In this document: positions 52,596 through 62,351 of the stretch, in pieces | Numbering within the stretch: the first letter of the stretch is position 1 | How the letters are laid out: every line of letters starts with the position of its first letter | NCBI GenBank assembly: GCA_016713585.1 | Contig: JADJOV010000002.1 | Coordinates: forward strand, 248,001-312,000 | Length of the DNA: 64,000 bases | Direction: 5' to 3' | Source of the DNA: Bdellovibrionales bacterium | GTDB taxonomy: Bacteria > Bdellovibrionota > Bdellovibrionia > Bdellovibrionales > Bdellovibrionaceae | Made by a program: the position numbers and the translations under genes | The notes under the pieces: model-generated | Told to the model about the DNA's origin: nothing | Databases searched by the model: none | Seen by the model: the letters and a program-made list of their open reading frames with translations, nothing else

Positions 52596-52949
52596 ATGAT
52601 CTCAAGAACCATGATCCCAAGAGCTCTCCGGATGGCTGTTTTAGGGTTTTCTATTTTGAGCGGCTGCGCGACCGAAATTATGGTCAACAAGTCCGGGCCG
52701 AGCTACCCTCCCTTTAGTGAGAATTGTAAATTAGCGTACGATTATGGTGATTTTGGCAAAGCCTACACTCTAATAAACAGTGGGAGCTTTGTGCAAGTGG
52801 GGTCTATTTCTGTTCCAAGAGGAGGCCCCGCTTTGACTCAGGGCTTAAAAGATCTTGTTCGCCCAAAAAGCTGTCAGCTGGGCGGAACGCTGGTCTTACT
52901 GGATAAAAGCTCCAATGCGTCTTTGATTGTCTTGAGAAAGATTCAGTAG
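52596..52949 (+). CDS. Small putative lipoprotein
   Basis: 117-aa protein. A hydrophobic leader ends in the lipobox ILSGC around residue 24, so the mature protein would be about 94 residues and membrane-anchored (GPSYPPFSENCKLAYDYGDF, GGPALTQGLKDLVRP). Family not recognised. Divergent from menB. The downstream codons at 52614 or 52632 are possible starts. Confidence 0.65.
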   Translation: MISRTMIPRALRMAVLGFSILSGCATEIMVNKSGPSYPPFSENCKLAYDYGDFGKAYTLINSGSFVQVGSISVPRGGPALTQGLKDLVRPKSCQLGGTLVLLDKSSNASLIVLRKIQ

Positions 52950-52979
52950 AAATAGAATACACATTTCCCGGCTCTGCCA

Positions 52980-54396
52980 TCATAGCACCCCAGCGAGTTT
53001 TGCCTTAATCCTAGAAAGATCTTCCCGGTTAGCTAGCACTCGAAGATTGACGCCATTTTCATCATATCTTTCGCCCGTGACCTTCATCTTCGCTCGAATT
53101 TCCCCAATGACCCCTGTGGTGTAGGAATCAACAACTCTTCTTCGACCATATCCTGCTCAAAAAATGAAATTAGTTTATTCCGAAGTTGGGCCACGTCTTC
53201 ACTCTTTCTGGTTGAAAGAAAAATGCCTCTGGATATTCGGCTTTGAGGCCTTGCGCCTGTTCATCACTGAGACAGTCCCGTTTATTTAAGATAAGAAGGC
53301 TCGGAGTTCCACCGGCGCCGACCTCAGACAGGACCTGCTTCGTGACATCAAGCTGTGACCTAAAGGACGGGTCGGCAGCATCCACCACATAAAGCAACAA
53401 TGAAGCATTAAGCGCTTCATCGAGGGTGGATTTAAAGGATGCAACCAAATCGTGGGGAAGCTTTTTAATAAATCCGACCGTGTCTGAGATCAAAATTTTC
53501 GGCCGAGTTTCCGGAGCGATGGCTCGAACTGTGGTGTCCAGAGTTGCGAAAAGTTTATTCGCTACAAGTACGTCACTGCCAGTTAAGGCCCGCATCAATG
53601 AGGACTTTCCCGCATTGGTATAGCCAACCAGGGCCACGCAATTCTCTTGCTCTCTTCGACTTCGACGAGTCAGGTGTTCTTGTCCAATCGATTCTAATTC
53701 CGTCTTGAGCTCCTTGATTCTGTCGCGAATGCGGCGCCGATCAAGCTCAACGCTTGTTTCTCCGGCTCCCTTGCCTCCAACACCACCGCCTCCTCGGTCT
53801 TCCCCCCCGGTGGTTTCGCGAATTCTTGGGGCCATATAGGTTAAGCGCGCGATTTCAACTTGCATTCGAGAAGCTCGTGTTCGAGCGTGTCGATTGAAAA
53901 TTTCAATGATGACACCCGTTCGATCCATCACCTGAGCTCCGGTTGCACTGTCCAAATTTCGAAGTTGAGACGGTGAAAGGTCACAGTCAAAAATCACAAC
54001 TTGCGCAAGCTCTGCCGGTGGTGCTTCATGAGCCAGAGATTCATCAGGCAGAGACTCCTCTAAATCATCGTGGTCATCGTCTTGATCCTGATTCTCGGTA
54101 GTCTCACCAAATTTGGCGGCTGCCTTTGATTTTTTATGGACAACCCTTGGAGCGACGATCCCTGATCCACCCGTCCAACGAGCGAGCTCGGCAAGTTTTC
54201 CGGGTCCAAGTATTTCGGCCCCCCTTGTCGACTTTCTTTTTTGAGACATCTTTCCAATGACCCGATAACCAAGAGTGGTCACAAGCCTTTCAAGCTCCTG
54301 AAGAGACGCGCTTTGTTCGGAATCGAAAACTCCAGGCAACTGAACACCGACGAGAATCGCCGAAAGAACTTCCTCTTTTCCTGTCGGATAAGTCAT
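52980..54396 (-). CDS. hflX: GTPase HflX (two frameshifts near the end)
   Basis: About 473-aa ribosome-associated GTPase. HflX N-domain: LVTTLGYRVIGKMSQKRK, DLSPSQLRNLDSATGAQVMD. G domain: ALVGYTNAGKSSLMRALTGS (G1), ISDTVGFIKKLP (G3), LLILNKRDCLSDEQ (G4). An acidic Asp/Glu-rich insert (residues about 100-125) is unusual. The C-terminus is read after indels in A5 at 53219-53223 and near 53121-53125: STRKSEDVAQLRNKLISFFE and TTGVIGEIRAKMKVTGERYD, ending at 52980. Confidence 0.9.
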
Positions 54397-54741
54397 CTTG
54401 GGTTACCTTAATCTTTCGAGTTGTTCACAATTTGAGTTTGCCTTTTATTATCATCTCTAGAATGGGTAGCGTAATCTAAACCGTGGCCAAGCCCCTGCGT
54501 CAAGGTGAATGGACTGGACCGCGCAGATCTCTGGAGAAGGCGACGAAGAATTGCGAAGAACCGATTTTAAAAAGTATTCATTCCTTCAAACAATCCCATT
54601 TACCTCGAAATGACGCGCGTAGCAAGCTCAGCTTGAGCGTAAGCAGTAGAAACGCCACAGGAAGACTTTTGTTCCCGAACTTTGAAACCATCTACTGTTG
54701 CGTGAGGAGAACCGGAGAACCAGAAGAACCCAAAATAAGAT

Positions 54742-54818
54742 TGGTGCAACCGCCAGGATTCGAACCTGGGACCCCAACATTCGTAGTGTTGTACTCTATC
54801 CAGCTGAGCTACGGCTGC
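54742..54818 (-). tRNA. tRNA-Arg (anticodon ACG)
   Basis: 77-nt cloverleaf on the minus strand: acceptor GCAGCCG pairs with CGGTTGC, D-arm TAGCTCAGCTGGATAGAG, anticodon loop CTACGAA flanked by CAACA/TGTTG, T-arm CCAGGTTCGAATCCTGG and encoded CCA. ACG (read as ICG) decodes CGN arginine codons. Confidence 0.95.
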
Positions 54819-54950
54819 GTTTTCTATTCGGATAGCTTTTTCTAATGAAATCTCGATCAAAAGGCAAGATTAATAAAGGCAAATCCTTGCTTTGGAACCA
54901 GCGCTGTGGCATCTTCGACTACTTAAAGTCTGATTCTCAGCATCTGTTTC

Positions 54951-55043
<93 letters not shown>

Positions 55044-55046
55044 ATT

Positions 55047-55477
55047 TTAGTAAAACAAAAAGACCAAAAAGCTCAGCCGAGCAAAAATCACAAGCCTACT
55101 GCAAGTATTAATCTTGTAGAAAAAACCACCTGAATAGCAAATAAGTGAGTTCGAAGGGTTTAGCAACAATGACCTACAAACGAACTTAAGTCGATTGCCT
55201 CTTCGCTCTGGCGCGCAACCAGAAATGACAGTTTCAAAGGCCAGCTTCAAAACTTCAGAATCAGGCATCGATTTACCAATCACCGAACGCAGTGATGCGA
55301 TGATACCACTACCTCGATCAGCAAAACCAATTGTCAGAGCCTTATCACTTTCTTCCTCGCTCTGTGGTTGTTGGCCCTCGAAATTCCAACATTAAAGTGC
55401 GCACCATCTACGGACTTCGATGGGGACGATCCTGTAAAAATGCCTTGGTCGATTAATTGATGCTTATCTTCAACAAA
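55047..55477 (-). pseudogene. Remnant of an ATP-binding (GHKL-like) protein
   Basis: With one base added in A3 at 55381-55383 this reads as about 100 residues with GAHFNVGIFEGQQ, KALTIGFADRGSGIIASLRS and SEVLKLAFETVISGCAPERR then GNRLKFV. The order D-G-x-G-I...LKLAF...GN.L..V resembles the ATP lid of GHKL-type ATP-binding proteins. No proper start is seen and the C-terminus runs into the tRNA-Ser end. Probably a decaying gene; the assignment is tentative. Confidence 0.4.
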
Positions 55478-55597
55478 CTAGACCAATGCCGGTCCCAGAA
55501 TTTTCGGTTCTGGGATAGAATCAGAATTACCCATGACTGAAGACTGAAATTCCTGGGTGTATTTCTAGACTGTATGCTTGTTTTGTCCGGAGTGTTC

Positions 55598-57700
55598 ATG
55601 TCTCGAAGTTTGGTCTTGTTTATAGTGGGTCTTTTTTCTATTGCACCATTAGCTCAAGCCTCATGGGAATATGGAATCTTAAGAGCATCTGAAGCCCCCA
55701 AGGGCTTCAAAGAGTATGGAATCTTGGAACGATATGTGGACACTAATCACGGGAGAATTTCTGTCGCAACAGTGTCCCTTGCCGTCTACGAAAAATCTGC
55801 ATCAGAGCCAAACACAGAAGATGCTGCTGCCGCAAAAATGGCATCTTTGATCCGTGGTCTGACTTGGAAAAAGGAAGTCCAAAAAGGTGTCTTCATCTAT
55901 ACCGCCTATTTGAAACCCGAGTTACGATACTTTAAGATGATGATCAAAGATCTTGGTAAAAAACGGATAGTCACGATTGCGAATATAAGACAACCCTATG
56001 TCTTAGGCACCGCGTACGAGACCGAATATTTACAAAGAATATTTATGAAGAAAGAAGTTGATAATAAGCGCGCAACAAGGAAAACAGCACTCTATTGGAG
56101 TCGAGTTTTTGAGGAAGCAGAAGCTCAAACGATAAGCAATTTTGATTTCCAAAGACTCTTAGGCGCCTATGCCAACAGCCTCGGACAGGCCGGGGCAAAA
56201 TTGGCTGATCAACTTGTTGGGGTGCGAAACGCAGTGGTAAGCACAACCGATCGCGCCCTATCTATCGGGGAGGGCGTAGTTAGCGAAGGTAGAAATATAA
56301 GTAATAGCATTAACAACGCGGCCTCTGCAGCGCGAGACGCCGCTAAGGCAGGACGGGAAATTTCAGCACAGGGCAAAGACACGACCGTTGCTTTAAGGGG
56401 GATGGTTGATGACGCTAAACGTACAGTGGATGATAATACTAATAAACTCGTAGACGAATCACAGGCATGGAGAAATGAAGCACAGGAGTGGAGAAAACAA
56501 GCAACAAACAAAAGACTCATTTCGCAACTATCATTAATATCTGGCCTAAGTTTTTCTGTTGGGTCTTTTGCGGGAACTATGTTGTGCAACCTTATCAGCA
56601 GTGGTGCCTTCACGCTATTGCGAGAGGCCTTCTATGCGCTAACAGGCAAACTTAAGCCTGAACTCATGGATGAAAAAAACAAACGTGCGACAGCAGCTTT
56701 GTCTGAATTAGATGCTTCTATAAATCAAATCAATAATTTGGAAAAGGAAATTGGACTGCTGGGCATGGGGTTATCGGAAATAGAAAAGGCGCCGGGTAGA
56801 GACGTTATTGAAAGTATCGGTGAGCAGGTTGTTGTTAGAAAAAATGAACTGCGCAAGATGATTGCAGGCCTAAACACTCTAAGAAATCAGACTGACATAA
56901 ATAAATGTGCCACGGATATTCGAATGAAAGAGGACGAAATTTACAGACTTGAACAAAATAGTAAGACTCTTTTCCAAACCAAGAAGAAAGGCGCTGTCTG
57001 TGAGAAAATTCACGCGGCCCTTCTTTCCTGGCAACTTGCTGCAGCATCCCTACACCGTGCTAAACATGTTGTTACTCAGGAAATCACCACCATTCTCGGT
57101 AATGCTGAAAAGCGGAATATTGAAGCGTTCAGTGATCCAGCCTCTCCACGCAATAACCTGACCGAGTGTAAAAGTGTTAAGGAAATAAGATTAGAGCAAC
57201 TTGAAAGTGAATACACCTCTTTTGGCTGTGACAAGAACCAATCCAACCCTGGCTGCACGACACATAAACAGAATATTGAGGCTCAACGAGCTTCGATTTT
57301 AACCTGCCAGGCTGACGTTGATATGATCGCCGCAACAAATGATTCTGAAAGTGCTGCTCATAGGAATAGCTTTACTCAGAATGCAATTAGCATAACAAGG
57401 GAACAGCTTCATAAAGTTGCGCGCTTAGACTGCCGAATGAATGATCCTCGTAAATTCTGTATCCCCGGCGAAGAGGGTCACATCTCGATTCTCAATGACC
57501 TTTACGCCCAAAAAATTGCTGCTTTTAAGCAAACTTGCCCAGAGGTCACTTTGAATCCTTTAGCAAATCCAGCGATATCTCCTAAAAGCCTAGCCGACCA
57601 ACTTCCCAATCCAATTGCTGACCAGGCCTCAGCCAAGGACGCCCCCCCGCCCCTAGATTTGCCCCGCTGGTGGAAAAAAATTCTAGAGTCGTTCAAGTGA
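55598..57700 (+). CDS. Large secreted coiled-coil protein of unknown function
   Basis: 700-aa protein. A signal peptide is clear (MSRSLVLFIVGLFSIAPLAQ ending ASW). An N-terminal 160-residue globular part is followed by a long Ala/Asn-rich helical stretch (VVSEGRNISNSINNAASAAR, around 210-310), a hydrophobic Gly-rich segment near 318-340 (SLISGLSFSVGSFAGTMLC), and more coiled coil with ten or so cysteines towards the end. The C-terminus is Pro-rich (PPPLDLPRWWKKI). No family recognised. Possibly an envelope or predatory-interaction factor, by analogy only. Confidence 0.75.
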   Translation: MSRSLVLFIVGLFSIAPLAQASWEYGILRASEAPKGFKEYGILERYVDTNHGRISVATVSLAVYEKSASEPNTEDAAAAKMASLIRGLTWKKEVQKGVFIYTAYLKPELRYFKMMIKDLGKKRIVTIANIRQPYVLGTAYETEYLQRIFMKKEVDNKRATRKTALYWSRVFEEAEAQTISNFDFQRLLGAYANSLGQAGAKLADQLVGVRNAVVSTTDRALSIGEGVVSEGRNISNSINNAASAARDAAKAGREISAQGKDTTVALRGMVDDAKRTVDDNTNKLVDESQAWRNEAQEWRKQATNKRLISQLSLISGLSFSVGSFAGTMLCNLISSGAFTLLREAFYALTGKLKPELMDEKNKRATAALSELDASINQINNLEKEIGLLGMGLSEIEKAPGRDVIESIGEQVVVRKNELRKMIAGLNTLRNQTDINKCATDIRMKEDEIYRLEQNSKTLFQTKKKGAVCEKIHAALLSWQLAAASLHRAKHVVTQEITTILGNAEKRNIEAFSDPASPRNNLTECKSVKEIRLEQLESEYTSFGCDKNQSNPGCTTHKQNIEAQRASILTCQADVDMIAATNDSESAAHRNSFTQNAISITREQLHKVARLDCRMNDPRKFCIPGEEGHISILNDLYAQKIAAFKQTCPEVTLNPLANPAISPKSLADQLPNPIADQASAKDAPPPLDLPRWWKKILESFK

Positions 57701-57757
57701 GATTTAGAACGTCCCTAATTTTGAAATGCAGGGCTAAAGACAAACCACTCCAGTGAC

Positions 57758-58990
57758 TCACAGAATCTGAAACGGATTTGTGTAAATCCAAGTGATCCAC
57801 CTTTTCGCATCGGGGAGGGGCAAGTAGGGACTGACCCTGACCTGCACCCTGTAGGTGCCAGGTTCGGTGATGGGCATCTGCAAAGTCTTGGTATTGAAAG
57901 TTGCGTACCGGAGTCCGTTGCGATAGACAACCACTTCGTAGAAGTCCTTCGGCTCAAGCGGGAGTGAGACCATTAATTTTTGATTTGGCTTAAATTTGAG
58001 CGCACTCCCTAAGGGCCAGATCTTGTTTGATCCATCTTCGACATAAGCATTGAATCCACGGGGATCCCCCAGCAAATCAACACTCACATAAAACTGACCG
58101 GCTTTGAGGGCTTGAATAATTTTGAGCTTGTCATTATGGGAATTTCCAGTCAGCTCCGACCTCAGCAACAAATGATTTGAAAGGACCTCAAAACTTCGCA
58201 CATAAGACGGGAATCGAATTAAAAAATTCTTGGCTGGTATTGCTCTGGCAGAAGCCTCAGCTCCACCAAACGCCACAAATTTTCTCTTTTGAGATACCTG
58301 ATCAAAAAGCGCTAGCTCTTCTGTCGGCTCAAAGAACAAACGCAAAAAAGACAACTTCGGATTAAAAGGGTATGTGAGCAGGGTCCAAAGGACTGAGAGC
58401 TTAGACTCCTCCCAAGCCCGCTGAGCCTGACTCTTGAGGTTAAAAATTTCCATCCCGTCCAGTCCTGATGGGATTTCTCCGCTCCAACTAAATCCAGCTT
58501 TAAAGGGATGAGCCAAAATTAACAAATTATCTTTATTTGCGGGCAGACGTTGCGAAAGCAAATCTGAAAGCGTCGTCTGTGCCTCACCGAGGGAGCGACC
58601 AATTTCTTGAGCCGTGGTTGAGCAATAAATCAATCGAGAATCAAGATAGCTGTACTTGCCCCCGGAAATCACGAGAGTGCTTCCCGTATAGCCGTCAATT
58701 GCGTCATTTTCCTGATTAGATGTCACCACCTTACGATCGAACACATTCAGATCTGAAATAATAATAAAATCAAGACCGGCCTGACGAGCTGCCGCCGCCA
58801 CAACTTGGGGCGAGCTCGATCCGATCGATCGATCCGTGTGGACATTGACGACCCCCCTATAATCATAAAATCCACTTGAAGTTTCCACCTTGAGCTTCTG
58901 TTTAATAATCGTGGGATCGTATTGAGAAATATAAAACCCATAAATGAAGTACAAAATTAACAGTAAACTCAAAGACATCAACATTTTCAT
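57758..58990 (-). CDS. Membrane-anchored PHP-like metallohydrolase
   Basis: 410-aa protein with an N-terminal membrane anchor (LMSLSLLLILYFIYGFYI). It is followed by a PHP-type core: YRGVVNVHTDRSIGSSSPQV, AARQAGLDFIIISDLNVFDR, NLLILAHPFKAG and FGGAEASA. The first HxH of PHP is reduced to V-H, so metal binding may be altered. PHP proteins hydrolyse phosphoesters. Its ATG overlaps the GT39 stop (ATGA), making it the last gene of a TPR-RodZ-GT39-PHP operon. Confidence 0.7.
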   Translation of the reverse strand: MKMLMSLSLLLILYFIYGFYISQYDPTIIKQKLKVETSSGFYDYRGVVNVHTDRSIGSSSPQVVAAAARQAGLDFIIISDLNVFDRKVVTSNQENDAIDGYTGSTLVISGGKYSYLDSRLIYCSTTAQEIGRSLGEAQTTLSDLLSQRLPANKDNLLILAHPFKAGFSWSGEIPSGLDGMEIFNLKSQAQRAWEESKLSVLWTLLTYPFNPKLSFLRLFFEPTEELALFDQVSQKRKFVAFGGAEASARAIPAKNFLIRFPSYVRSFEVLSNHLLLRSELTGNSHNDKLKIIQALKAGQFYVSVDLLGDPRGFNAYVEDGSNKIWPLGSALKFKPNQKLMVSLPLEPKDFYEVVVYRNGLRYATFNTKTLQMPITEPGTYRVQVRVSPYLPLPDAKRWITWIYTNPFQIL

Positions 58991-60336
58991 TTTACACTCA
59001 CCTCATAAAGGTTGTGCTTATCAAATGGACTTGTGATCTCTTTAAAATGGTAGTTTTTTTCCAAATAGCCTGCTGGAAGATCCTGATAGCTTTCTTTGAG
59101 GTAGTAGAAGTGATTTGTCGTCGGGATTGACCCGGGGAGTTCATCGAAAAGATCGTAACGACTTTGTCCACGCAATTTGAAGGTCGGCGTTTTAGAAAAA
59201 AACCAAATTGAAGAAGCCATCTGGTAAGTGCTTGCAAAGAGTGGTCGATACTAATTAAGCTCTGCTGACTTCTCGGAATACTTTTTGGGTTCATTCAACT
59301 TATCGTGTAAAAAATTGAACTGTGGGAGTATCGAACAGAAAACGATGCCAGATATCAGCGGGACCCAAACAGTCGCATAAATTTTTGACCACCGCAAGAT
59401 CCAGGCCTCGGTCGTTTTCTCTTCCGAAAAGAATAAAAGCCCAAGATGCGCAAAGGACATGATTGGCCAGTTAAGCTCAACAGGCCCCCGCAATGAAGAC
59501 AATAAAAAGAATACTAAGGGTGTCCAGCCTAGATAAAAATGAATTCGTCTGTGCGGATCAACATCTGGGGGACGCTGGTAAAATTGTTTTGAAAATATCA
59601 GGGGAGAGAGCACAAGCGCTTGGCCGAGCACATATTCAATACTCCAGCGCCAATCCCATGGGCCTTGATTCAACCCATGGTCGACTTGAAACCGAAAGGA
59701 GGAAAAGTCATTTTGCAAGTTCCACGCTATGACCGGAACTGAAAAGATGACACCAAAAAGAGCTGTCAGCAAAAGTCCAGAAGGACGCACGAGTCCCCAT
59801 TGACGATCACGCCACAAAAAAATCAACAGCCCCAAGGGCCACAACACAATGTGATACTTCGAACAAAATCCGAGGCCGAGAACGATCCCCAAAAATGCAT
59901 AATCAACTAAACGAGAAGAACGAACAATCCGAAGACAGAACCACGTAGCCAATGTCCAGAAAAACATCAGAGGGACATCTGGCGTGACAAGTAAGGAGCC
60001 AAAGCCAATCAAGGGTGAAAGCATTAAAACAGAAGACCACAAAATCAAGCCTCGCCGGGATTGAAAAAGATCCTTTGAAACTTGGGCCCAGAAAAAAACC
60101 GTTCCAGCCGAAAGCAGGATTGAGGCCCAACGTGGAGACAAATAATCACTACCTAGTTCAGAAACTTTGAATAGCCAGGCGACAAAAGGAGGATGATCAA
60201 AGTAGCTAAGTTGCAAGCTCTGGGCCCACACCCAATAATACGCTTCATCCCCGATCAGGGGTACAATCGCCGACAGACCAATTTTGATAATTGTGTAGGC
60301 AATGATAAAAAAATAAATAAGCCTCAAATGAATCAC
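58987..60336 (-). CDS. GT39/ArnT-like glycosyltransferase with an in-frame TAG
   Basis: Polytopic membrane glycosyltransferase (about 449 codons). IGDEAYYWVWAQSLQLSYFD then HPPFVAWLFK is the family's acidic loop motif, followed by ten or so hydrophobic segments. A TAG at 59251-59253 stops the frame after KKYSEKSAELN; the same frame continues YRPLFASTYQMASSIWFFSK and LRGQSRYDLFDELPG, the usual soluble C-terminal domain, and ends at 58987 overlapping the next gene. So the TAG is either a nonsense mutation or a base error. The start is uncertain; GTG 60336 is 2 bp past the RodZ stop. Confidence 0.75.
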
Positions 60337-60340
60337 CTGA

Positions 60341-61537
60341 TCAATAAGACAAGCGCAGCGGCTTCCCGAGCATTCCAGGTACGCCAATATCTTTTCCGTT
60401 AAGGATAAGGTTCACTGCGCCTCCGTTATCAATACTCACCTTAAGTCCATTGCTACTCTTGAAGGTATGCACTTGATCGGCCGCCAGACGAATTTTGCCA
60501 GATCGACCGTTCAAAGAAGAATATTCGATTTCAACGGCGTCCATCGCTTCGACGATCAATTCAACCGGCTTTGGTTTTGGCTTGGGTTCTAGTTTAGCAT
60601 CTAGTTTGGTATCTGTTTTGGTATCTGTTTTATCATCTGGTTTCGCATTAACTTTTATCTCTGGCTTGGTTTCTTGTTTAGTTTCTGGTTTAGCTTCAAC
60701 TTTCACGACTGGCTTTGCATCGATCTTAGTCTCTGGTTTTGCCTCTAGTTTTGCCTCTGGCTTAGTCTCTGGTTTAACCTCTACCCTCATTCCTGGATTA
60801 ATCTCTGGCTTTGCCTCAGTATTGACCGAGACCTTGGTGTCGACCTTCGTCTCAGACTTAGTCGGAATCGTTTTTTGGTCACCCACCAATGTTTCGATCG
60901 GTTGAGGCAATACAGAGGGCTTCTCACTACCCTGTCTGTCAATCCCAGGCTTATTAGACCCTGGACTATCACTTCCGGGCGATAGAAGTCCTGGCTTGAG
61001 GGTCACATCTTGCGGAGGAATGGTCGGCGATGGTGGAGTTTCTGGCAACGGATTCTCAACAACAACCTCACTGGTCATGGTCTCTTTTTGATATCTATCG
61101 ACCACCCGTTTGACCATGAAAATCAGACCAATCAGAATAACAATGACCCCCGCATAAAGAAACGGCTTGATTTGAATTTCTGATCTTTGATAAATTTTTG
61201 GATTTTCTAATGGGGATACTTCTGTGGAAGTCGGCTTATCCTGAGGCACTCCAGCAACATCAATTGGATCCAGGGACTTTACTAGAGGAGAAGGTCTCGT
61301 GCTTCCCATCTCCTCAGCAAAAAGGGCCATGACCTCGTCGGCGTTCAGTCTCAAATATTGAGCATAGCTTTGAACAAACCCGCGCAAAAAAGTTTTTGCA
61401 GGTAACTGATTAATGTCATTTTCCTCAATCGCCTTTAAAATTTTACTGTTAATTTTTAAAGACAACCCAATTTCATGAAGAGAGAGACCCTTTTCTAGAC
61501 GGGCCTTTTTAAGGAGTTCCCCCGTTTTTTTCATCAA
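60341..61537 (-). CDS. rodZ: RodZ-like HTH/DUF4115 protein with Lys-Pro-Glu repeats
   Basis: 398-aa single-pass membrane protein. HTH_25: GELLKKARLEKGLSLHEIGL then FLRGFVQSYAQYLRL (residues 5-65). The transmembrane segment is near 128-145 (FLYAGVIVILIGLIFMV). A low-complexity periplasmic linker of EAKPETK-type units spans about 225-310. The C-terminal beta domain (DUF4115) is VELIVEAMDAVEIEYSSLNG then KIRLAADQVHTFKSSNGLKV. RodZ links MreB to the cell-wall elongation machinery. The start overlaps the TPR gene stop. Confidence 0.85.
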   Translation of the reverse strand: MMKKTGELLKKARLEKGLSLHEIGLSLKINSKILKAIEENDINQLPAKTFLRGFVQSYAQYLRLNADEVMALFAEEMGSTRPSPLVKSLDPIDVAGVPQDKPTSTEVSPLENPKIYQRSEIQIKPFLYAGVIVILIGLIFMVKRVVDRYQKETMTSEVVVENPLPETPPSPTIPPQDVTLKPGLLSPGSDSPGSNKPGIDRQGSEKPSVLPQPIETLVGDQKTIPTKSETKVDTKVSVNTEAKPEINPGMRVEVKPETKPEAKLEAKPETKIDAKPVVKVEAKPETKQETKPEIKVNAKPDDKTDTKTDTKLDAKLEPKPKPKPVELIVEAMDAVEIEYSSLNGRSGKIRLAADQVHTFKSSNGLKVSIDNGGAVNLILNGKDIGVPGMLGKPLRLSY

Positions 61538-62331
61538 TCAGCCTTTCCTAGCAGATCCAACATCTGGCGAGATTTATCTTGGTATTTTCCATTTGTATAA
61601 ATTCTAACAATTTCTTCAAATCGAGTCCTCGCTCGAGCCGGGTCCTTGGCCCTAAAATAAGCTAGGGCACTATAATAGTGAGGCTCATCAATCATTGATT
61701 TTTGACAAAATGAAACTGCTCGATCTAGAGCTCTTGCGGCTCGTTCATAGTCACCTTGCTCAAATATCGCCCGCCCCAAATAGTTATTTGAAAAACAACT
61801 GTCTCGTTTGTATTCGATAGCCTTGAGAAAGGCTTTTTCTGCCGCAGGATATTTTTGCTGGTTAAAATCTAACAGACCCTGATTGGCATAAGCCCTTTCA
61901 AGTCCCCCATAAGTTAGGTCCGCGAAAACAAGGTTCATTTCTATTTGGGCTTTTTTGTAATTCTTAGCTTCAATGTAAACACGCACTAAGTTATTTCTAG
62001 CGTCTGTGTAGCTCGGAAGTATGTCCAAAGCCCGCCGAATATGTTTTTCAGCCAAATCATAGCGCTCTCGCATAAAATAAACCAAACCGAGGTTGTTCTG
62101 TATCGTTGGGTTTTCTGGATCTAACTCGTTTGCAGAAAGCAGCGACGAAAGCGCCTCTGGATAACTTCCAGATTCGTAAAAGCTGACCCCCAGCTTAAGA
62201 TGAAGTGCAGCCTTTTCCTTATTTTTTGGATCAGTCTGACAGCCACAGAAAAGACCCACAAACAGGAAAACTCCAATTAAAATATACCCAAATGGATAGT
62301 CTTGAGTTGGGGTCTTGCGCAAATCTGCCAT
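61534..62331 (-). CDS. TPR lipoprotein (PilF/PilW-like)
   Basis: 265-aa protein with a lipobox at VGLFCGC (Cys near residue 30) and five to six tetratricopeptide repeats, for example HLKLGVSFYESGSYPEALSS, IQNNLGLVYFMRERYDLAEK and YLGRAIFEQGDYERAARALD. It resembles PilF/PilW, the lipoprotein that assists type IV pilus secretin assembly. Type IV pili are needed for Bdellovibrio predation, but the pilus role here is inferred. Confidence 0.78.
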   Translation of the reverse strand: MADLRKTPTQDYPFGYILIGVFLFVGLFCGCQTDPKNKEKAALHLKLGVSFYESGSYPEALSSLLSANELDPENPTIQNNLGLVYFMRERYDLAEKHIRRALDILPSYTDARNNLVRVYIEAKNYKKAQIEMNLVFADLTYGGLERAYANQGLLDFNQQKYPAAEKAFLKAIEYKRDSCFSNNYLGRAIFEQGDYERAARALDRAVSFCQKSMIDEPHYYSALAYFRAKDPARARTRFEEIVRIYTNGKYQDKSRQMLDLLGKAD

Positions 62332-62351
62332 ATCTTGAAGTTAGCATCACC

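Noticed and set aside
59251..59253. Recoded TAG (pyrrolysine-type) in the GT39 gene
   Set aside because: No recoding element or pyl genes are seen and a nonsense or base error is simpler.
60495..60905. Plus-strand 136-codon open frame rich in Ser, Gly and Val
   Set aside because: It is the antisense of the repetitive RodZ linker; the long frame results from the repeat composition.
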